The notes beneath the pieces are model-generated. The model ran no database searches and had not been told where the DNA came from. It was given only the letters and a program-made list of their open reading frames with translations. Below, in pieces: positions 58,295 through 64,000 of a stretch of DNA of 64,000 bases. This DNA comes from Sporodiniella umbellata (lineage: Eukaryota > Mucoromycota > Mucoromycetes > Mucorales > Rhizopodaceae). Numbering within the stretch: position 1 is the stretch's first letter; the number at the start of each line of letters is the position of its first letter. Made by a program: the position numbers and the translations under genes. Location of the stretch: positions 186,001 through 250,000 of the forward strand of contig JAIXMR010000014.1 in the NCBI GenBank assembly GCA_025677835.1. The letters run 5' to 3'.

Positions 58295-58859
58295 GAGGAG
58301 AGAACGCTTAGCGGACATTGGAAAAAGCAAGGTTACCTGAGGTTGACGTTAACAAGAAACGAGCCTTGGTTCTTTTGGCAAGACCTAGCATGTTGATGGT
58401 TCCCATGACACTGGTTTTAACTGTTTTTGTTGGGTTATACTGGTAGTGGGGAGGTGAAGCAGGGCAAGCCAGATGATATATTTGTGAGACCTCAACCATA
58501 AATGGGTCTACGACGTCATGACGTATCAATTCGAAATGAGGATGGCCAATCCAATGCTGCACGTTTCGTTTGGTGCCTGTAAAGAAATTGTCAAGCACGA
58601 CTACCTCATGGCCCATCCACATCAAGCGATCCACAAGATGAGATCCAACAAAGCCTGCCCCTCCGGTAACTAATATCCGTTTACGTTCTGATGGACTTAG
58701 CTGCTTGACAGGAGGATAGCTCATAATGGGCTTAAAAATCACTGTGCCTTCTCGTTCTTCTCGGTCTTTTTTTTCTTGCGGTAAGTAAAGGTCTCTTAGA
58801 TATTGCAGTTCTACGCTAGATCCTACTTTATCGTGTCCTATGTTTTCTACGTTTTCCAT
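57594..58859 (-). CDS. UXS1: UDP-glucuronic acid decarboxylase (UDP-xylose synthase)
   Basis: NAD-dependent short-chain dehydrogenase-type enzyme turning UDP-glucuronate into UDP-xylose, the donor for xylose in glycans. Exons 58337-58859, 58089-58257 and 57594-58035; 377 residues. The Rossmann motif is [19 protein letters not shown]. Catalytic Thr/Ser-Glu lie in [17 protein letters not shown], Tyr-x3-Lys in [14 protein letters not shown], and the UXS-specific [32 protein letters not shown] and [14 protein letters not shown] segments follow. No membrane anchor precedes the catalytic domain, so a cytosolic enzyme is predicted, unlike the Golgi form of animals. The first intron carries a 26-nt tract (A on the plus strand, 58261-58286). 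In fungi UXS1 is best known from capsule synthesis in Cryptococcus; in a mucoralean, glucuronate-rich wall polymers make the substrate plentiful, but the use of xylose is inferred. Confidence 0.95.
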
Positions 58860-59067
58860 TCTCTTCTCTCTGCTTCCCCCCCCTTTTTTTTATTATTTTT
58901 TTTGATAAAGAAAGCAGTAAAAAAAAAAAAAAAAACAAAACCTTGGCTGTATGCAAAAATAAAATAAAATTAAGTAGCAGCCAGTTATTTCTGTTCTATT
59001 CTTTTTCTAATTTTAAAAGACCGAGTGTATTCTTGAGAATACGCTATACATGTATAGATTTCTTAGG

Positions 59068-59116
<49 letters not shown>

Positions 59117-59302
59117 TTTTTTTTACTCGTAGGTTACGCTTTGACGCAATCAAACATCCATGTTTTTAAACTCCTTTACAATTGAAAAAAAAAAAAAAAA
59201 AAAAAAAAGGGTTTATATTACAAATTAGAATGGGAGAGTTGTATTTTTTTTTTTAAAAAGAAAAAGAAGGATTCGTGATGAGTCTAAGGCTGTATGAGAT
59301 GT
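58860..59302. other. intergenic region with (TG)n microsatellite
   Basis: Upstream of UXS1 and downstream of the IP6K gene. It contains a (TG)21 repeat (59071-59112) running straight into a T-tract, plus A-tracts at about 58919-58935 and 59184-59208. No gene. Confidence 0.7.
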
Positions 59303-60927
59303 TTAGAGTAATAAATCGGCCATGATGGCAGTATGGTTTGGTTCGGCTATATCCAAAAAGGCATCTTCGCCTTCTACGGCCAAATCTTCAGGCTGACCTC
59401 CTTGGGATCGATAGATCCAGTCGTAGCAAAGGACCAGGGTTTTAAGGCCAAGAAGATAACCGTGATCTGGACCATGATCTTTGGGCGGGTATGTAAATAA
59501 ATGGCGGTTGGACTTTGTATCGTTTGCAGTGATACAGTTGGCAAAATCAATAATTCTAACATCCACTTTACGTCGGCTGGTGGGGTCACCGTCATAGATG
59601 ATTAGCAAAGAAGAGGCATAGAATCGGTAGCCGTGCATCTTTTTGATGATACGAGCCAATCGCCTCAGCTTTCGAACGATCACTGGTATGTGTTGGATTA
59701 GGCATCCATGACCGTTATCAAGGTAAGCCTGAAGTGTATCACGAAACGTAGGCGGTGACAACTTTCGCCCATAGTATTTGTCTTGATACACCAATTGATC
59801 GGTAGTATGTTGATAGACCTATGGGATCGTTAGAGGGATAAAATCAACCCACCGCTGTTTCTTATTACCTGCATACCACACACACGGACGCCCAGCTTCT
59901 GACTCGTTGATTTCTCACACTTGAATCGCTGACCTACCATTTTATCGTAGGTAGCATAAACGCCATGTTGACGCGTGCCCATTTTGAGATCCAATACACA
60001 GGGATACTTTATTCCGTCTGTTAGGTCCTCAATCAGGATGTATTTCTGTTCGCCTCGAGGTTGGCTAGTCTGATGTCTGTTCCTAATGCGTTGCAAATCC
60101 CGACTGTACATTTTGAGAGATGGACAAGGTCTCTCCCGATCGCTTTCTGTAGAAGAATCTTTCTGGATCTGGACAAGACAAGATGAATCGACTTGTAAGC
60201 TCGTCTTGGGTATCTTTTCGCAGCGTGTTTCAAGCGCTATATCATCCATAGAGAATGCTGATCTGGGCTCTTTTTCTTGCTGTAACAGTTGAGGAAGTGA
60301 GCTTGTGGAATGAAGCAAAGAGGGTCTTCTGGCTTCCACTACCATCTTGTCTACCGTCTGATCCAGTCCGTGTGCTGATAAACCCTGGCTTCTCCCTATA
60401 CATTGTTGCCAGCCCTCGGCTTGTAATAAACGTTCTTGAATAGCCTGAGGAGAAAAGACTTCACGTAAGACCTGCTTTTGAAATCGTCTTTGGTATTCAC
60501 GTTGTGCCGAATACCCTTGCTTTTTGTATCTCTTCTCGTGACATCCTCTCCAGTCGCGAAGCAGATGCTGATTGTTTTCAAACAGGACTTCGGGTACCAT
60601 CCATCGATAAGTCACGTTGAGCACACCAATGTATTGTGAGGTAAACGGCAAGAGTTCATGATGACCTGTGTCAATATGCTCATAAAAGCTCTGCTCGCTC
60701 TGCGTAACCGATTTACATATCGCTCTTTTGGAAAAACGAAAGAACGAAGTATGTCCTCCCACCTGGTTTTGAAACGGAAGCAAAGGTAATGAGGTGGTCA
60801 TCTTGGTCGGATCAAAGTAATGGTCTACATGCTCTTGAGTTGAGCCTTCGTCATCGTCTGAACTGCTCGCTAAAGTCCAACGGCTCTTAATTTCCGGTCT
60901 TTTCGTATTTCGGTATTTGGTTTGCAT
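59303..60927 (-). CDS. KCS1: inositol hexakisphosphate kinase (Kcs1/IP6K family)
   Basis: Makes the inositol pyrophosphate 5-InsP7 from InsP6, a signal in phosphate, energy and stress control. Exons 59869-60927 and 59303-59818, phase 0, 524 residues. Near the N-terminus, LLPFQNQVGGHTSFFRFSKR, then ICKSVTQSEQSFYEHIDTGH and LLPFTSQYIGVLNVTYRW, match the IPK N-lobe (nucleotide-binding, with the Lys in ICK). The diagnostic PxxxDxKxG motif is seen in YPCVLDLKMGTRQHG, after ILIEDLTDGIKYP. The C-lobe has KLRRLARIIKKMHGYRFYAS, LLIIYDGD and DVRIIDFANC (the metal-binding Asp-Phe-Ala). Between the lobes is a disordered insert of about 140 residues. Yeast Kcs1 is about 1,050 residues; this one lacks the long N-terminal region, as animal IP6Ks do. 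The ATG at 60927 is the first in frame. Confidence 0.9.
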
Positions 60928-61375
60928 CACATAAACAGAACGCTCTCTTTTCTTAGATAGGGTCGCCGGTAGTTAAAATACTCTCTCTCTCACACGAAAA
61001 AAAAAAAAACAAAGAAATATAAAAAATAGCTACACAGGATTCAACAGCAGGCAAAAGTAAAGAAAGAAGAAGAAAAAGCAAAAAAAAAAAAAAAAAGAAA
61101 AATGAAAGTTACAAAAAAGGAAGGAGAATTCCGAATCAAGGCAATACTTTCATGCCTTATTTTCTAGGATGGATGATGGACTACGTTCAAGCATTTCTTC
61201 CTCAAATGAAAAAGCCAACAACAATAAGATAGAAATGCCTTTTATCTTTTTATTTTGTCCGTTTGCTGCTCTACGGTTTTATTTTCTTCAAGAATGACAG
61301 AAAACATAAAAACAACAATAAAATTCCCACGTAAATCAAAAATGAAGTATTCTCCGCTACAGAATGAAGAGAAAA

Positions 61376-61409
<34 letters not shown>

Positions 61410-62132
61410 GAGATTTGCATGTAGCTCAGTTCTCTACGGCTTCTATCCACATGCTATAGAATTGATTTGTATTCAATAGAGCCAATAGTGATGTACAGGG
61501 TGTAAGCACTCTTGGCAGCGTCCGTGAAAGCTTCTGGTTCTAGCATCTCTTGTTATGGTGATAGCCTATTGAACGCACGTGATTCTCTGGTCATTCGAGC
61601 TGCAGTTTTATGTATACGCAAGTACGAATACCAGGAAGTGTGTATGAGAAGGGGATGAAGGCAAAGCAGTTGATTCTTGGAGCGCCAAAACAACAAACGC
61701 TATAGGCATAGATAAAAGTCATGGGATCTTTCATAGGCTGCGTTTCGTTTGGATCGATACGAGACGTGTGGGGTTTGCTTTCTTTTGGAGGCAGCCAGTA
61801 TGTACTGCAAATGTTTACCAGTCACCGATTGTATTGGTTCTGTCAATCAGAAACGCAGTAATACTCGTTAAGCGATCCATCTGATCTGATCTTTCCGGTC
61901 ACTACAATTTTCCTTATTGGAATAGTCAAAGAGGGTTTTTATCTATAGACGGATGACAACCAAAAAGGTACGTTTTTTTTAACATCAAAGTGTTTTGTTT
62001 TTGAGATTGTTCGTTCAATCAAACAAAAGTACAGTTTGGAAAGAATTTAGTTTGTTTTCTAGTGTTTTTCTCTGAAAAAAAAAAAAAAAAAAAAAAAAAA
62101 AAGAAAATTTTCCCTTTTTTTTGCCTTTTTCC

Positions 62133-62164
<32 letters not shown>

Positions 62165-62171
62165 TGGCGAA
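60928..62171. other. intergenic region between divergent IP6K and tail-anchored protein genes
   Basis: No supported gene in about 1.24 kb. It has a (GA)n run into a G-run at about 61377-61410, an A-tract of about 28 (62075-62102) and a T-tract of about 25 (62141-62165) ending 7 bp before the next ATG. Confidence 0.55.
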
Positions 62172-62633
62172 ATGAAACAAAGGAAACAAGGCAAAAAAAC
62201 GATTTCAAAAGGACCACAAAACAAAGATCACTTTATTGATTTAGCCCAAGAAGCTTTTGAGGAGGCCGATAAAGAAGAAGAAAAACGAAGTGTGATTGGG
62301 GAAGTCATGGAAGCATTGATTGTCAAGACAGGAGCACCCTCCATGGCCGAAGCGTTTTCTGAGCAATGGCGTAGCCAAGACGTGATTGAAAAAGCAGCAG
62401 AGATGCATGAGAATAGAAGACGGCTGAGCCCAAGTTCAAGTACAACATCGATCGAATGCTTAAAAGAATCTACAGATCACCCAGAAGAACACACATCTCA
62501 CTATTCGACCGATTCACTAATATCTTTGGCAGAATACTCTTGGCGGCTTTTTAGATTGCTCTTATTAGCTAGTTTGGTGGGTTTGGTATCTCATTTCTTT
62601 ACTTTTTCAGTATTAGACGTTCACCCTACGTAG
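62172..62633 (+). CDS. putative tail-anchored membrane protein of unknown function
   Basis: Uninterrupted frame of 153 residues. The N-terminus is basic (MKQRKQGKKTISKG). An acidic helix follows (LAQEAFEEADKEEEKRSVIG, EVMEALIVKTGAPSMAEAFS), then a Ser/Thr-rich linker (LSPSSSTTSIECLKESTD), and a single hydrophobic helix close to the C-terminus (LFRLLLLASLVGLVSHFFTF) with about 7 residues after it. That layout is a tail anchor, inserted after translation into ER, mitochondrial or peroxisomal membrane. I recognise no family. Codon use and length favour a real gene; a long T-tract directly upstream of the ATG could be a promoter element or the end of an intron. Confidence 0.55.
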   Translation: MKQRKQGKKTISKGPQNKDHFIDLAQEAFEEADKEEEKRSVIGEVMEALIVKTGAPSMAEAFSEQWRSQDVIEKAAEMHENRRRLSPSSSTTSIECLKESTDHPEEHTSHYSTDSLISLAEYSWRLFRLLLLASLVGLVSHFFTFSVLDVHPT

Positions 62634-63811
62634 AAGCAAAAACCCGCCCAAAAAAAAAAAAAAAAGCAATGATCAGAAAATCAAAAAAAAAAAAAAAAAA
62701 AAAAAAACATATTAGCACGTGTGTATGCGTGTGTACGTATGTTCTACATACACATGGGCTGTGATACCCAAAATTGTAAAGCAAAAGAAAAAAAAAAAGA
62801 AAAACAAGAGAAAGAGAGAGAGAAAGAGAGCCAATGTATTTGAAATACAAAAAGAAGGCCTTGATTTTTTCCAGCTATAAACGACTTGTTTTTCATTGTA
62901 ATTACTTTTTAACATTAATCATAATAAAAATACTATTAAAAAAAAACATACACTTTGAGGTCACATGCTCTCTCTCTATGTGCGTATGTTTATTTCAGCC
63001 TATCAGTGAGTATCACATCAGTAACACGTGTTACAAACCAAGCAGAAGACTACAGTCAAGTACAGTCTTCAAACCACCCAACGGTTGCATAAAAAGTAAA
63101 GCAAGTGAAATGTAGGAAAGCCAGCTTTTGAAAAGATCTCTAAAGTATCTATCTCAGGAACCTCTTATCACTCCGCTTGATTTCAGGTACCACGCGCAAG
63201 TTCGTATTGATTAAAAGTCGCTTTTTCATTAGTTAGTAGAGAAACCTGTATTGATTAAAGGTGCAAGTTGTCAAGATTCTTAATTTCCACGAATGAACTA
63301 AACACTGATCGATAGCCTCAGTTAAAATAGTAACTACTTTTTTTTCAATGGTGTAGAGTAGTACTTTTGGGGGGGGGGAAAGCATTGTCATTCAAATTCA
63401 AACACTAAAGATAAAGCCCCACGCAAAGAGGTATTGAAGCCATTGTACAGGTAATGAATCAACAGTCACGGTCTATGCCATTAAAAAGACCAAAGGTTAC
63501 TTGGAACAGAAAAAATCGAATGTTTTTTTTTTTTTTTTTTTTTTCGATTTTCTGATCAAGATCCTAAAATGAGTAATATCATCGAGACAGAGCCAAGTGG
63601 AGTGTCAAGCCACCTCTTTTTCAAGTGTATAAATACCTCTCTTATTTTTTCCCTCTTTTTTTTTTTTTTTTTTTTTAATATTCAAAATCGAAAACAAAAA
63701 AAAAAACTCGACCCAAGCAATTCTCTCCAAGAAAAAGGGGAAGGAGGAGGAGGAGGATGTTAACCGTGATAGTTTTGTCATCCAAAAAAGATAGAAACTC
63801 TTTGAGATTTT

Positions 63812-63853
<42 letters not shown>

Positions 63854-64000
63854 ATTGACCAAGTCCAAAATCAATCTCCACTGCTCTTTTATGACTCTGA
63901 TAAATACGAATCAATCCCCTTCGCTCTTTGCTTACACAAATGCTATTTAGAGGCCAATTGGTTTTCGGAAAGAAAGAAAAAAAAAAAAAAAAAAAGGGAT
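62634..64000. other. right-hand intergenic region
   Basis: No supported gene. It is dominated by homopolymers: A-tracts near 62649 and 62682-62707, T-tract 63523-63544, T-run near 63657, and a 40-nt A-tract (63813-63852). Small ORFs here are mostly homopolymer translations. Confidence 0.6.

Overview
The window is nuclear DNA from a fungus, most likely a Mucoromycota (Mucorales-type) species. It is AT-rich, with genes cut by many very short GT-AG introns (mostly 43-90 nt), spacers full of poly-T/poly-A tracts, and a gene repertoire typical of early-diverging fungi: a carRP-type phytoene synthase fusion, a Frizzled/Smoothened-like receptor, an SLC41-type Mg2+ transporter and a small Cys-rich metallothionein. 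No tRNA, rRNA, CRISPR array or transposase gene was recognised. All exon coordinates were joined by eye from splice signals, reading phase and family conservation.

Layout. 0-9 kb: the first exon of an unknown gene leaving the left edge, then DUS3 (+), and on the minus strand ICP55, an IFRD-family gene and HUB1 carrying an RS-rich N-terminal extension. 9.5-18 kb (+): a p24 cargo receptor and a 2,367-residue UNC80-like protein. 18-20 kb (-): an SLC41/MgtE transporter. 20-23.9 kb: gene-poor, holding a perfect 301-bp inverted repeat around a 1.07-kb spacer. 23.9-30 kb: CFD1 (+), DUS4 (-), and a CarRP-like fusion (+) whose synthase half is intact and whose cyclase half lacks its usual acidic motifs. 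32-33.6 kb (-): a secreted M28 aminopeptidase. 37-44 kb (+): an SFP1-like zinc-finger gene behind a tandem promoter repeat, a Fus1-like SH3 membrane protein, a metallothionein with a 12-nt exon, and a Frizzled-like receptor. 44.5-48.3 kb: an RPS9 pseudogene (-) head-to-head with intact RPL21 (+), then CWC22 (-). 49-57.5 kb: a single-pass membrane protein (-), an extended CKS1, an RCC1-repeat protein, a Dma1-like FHA-RING ligase and a small orphan (all +). 57.6-62.6 kb: UXS1 and an inositol hexakisphosphate kinase (-), then a tail-anchored orphan (+).

The genes do not form one pathway; this looks like an ordinary stretch of housekeeping genome. There are loose themes: tRNA dihydrouridylation (DUS3, DUS4), pre-mRNA splicing (HUB1, CWC22), ribosome production (RPL21, an SFP1-like factor, dead RPS9) and cell-cycle control (CKS1, Dma1-like). 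The items most worth following up are the RS-HUB1 fusion, the CarRP-like protein with a degenerate cyclase half, the long perfect inverted repeat, the metallothionein microexon and the RPS9 pseudogene.
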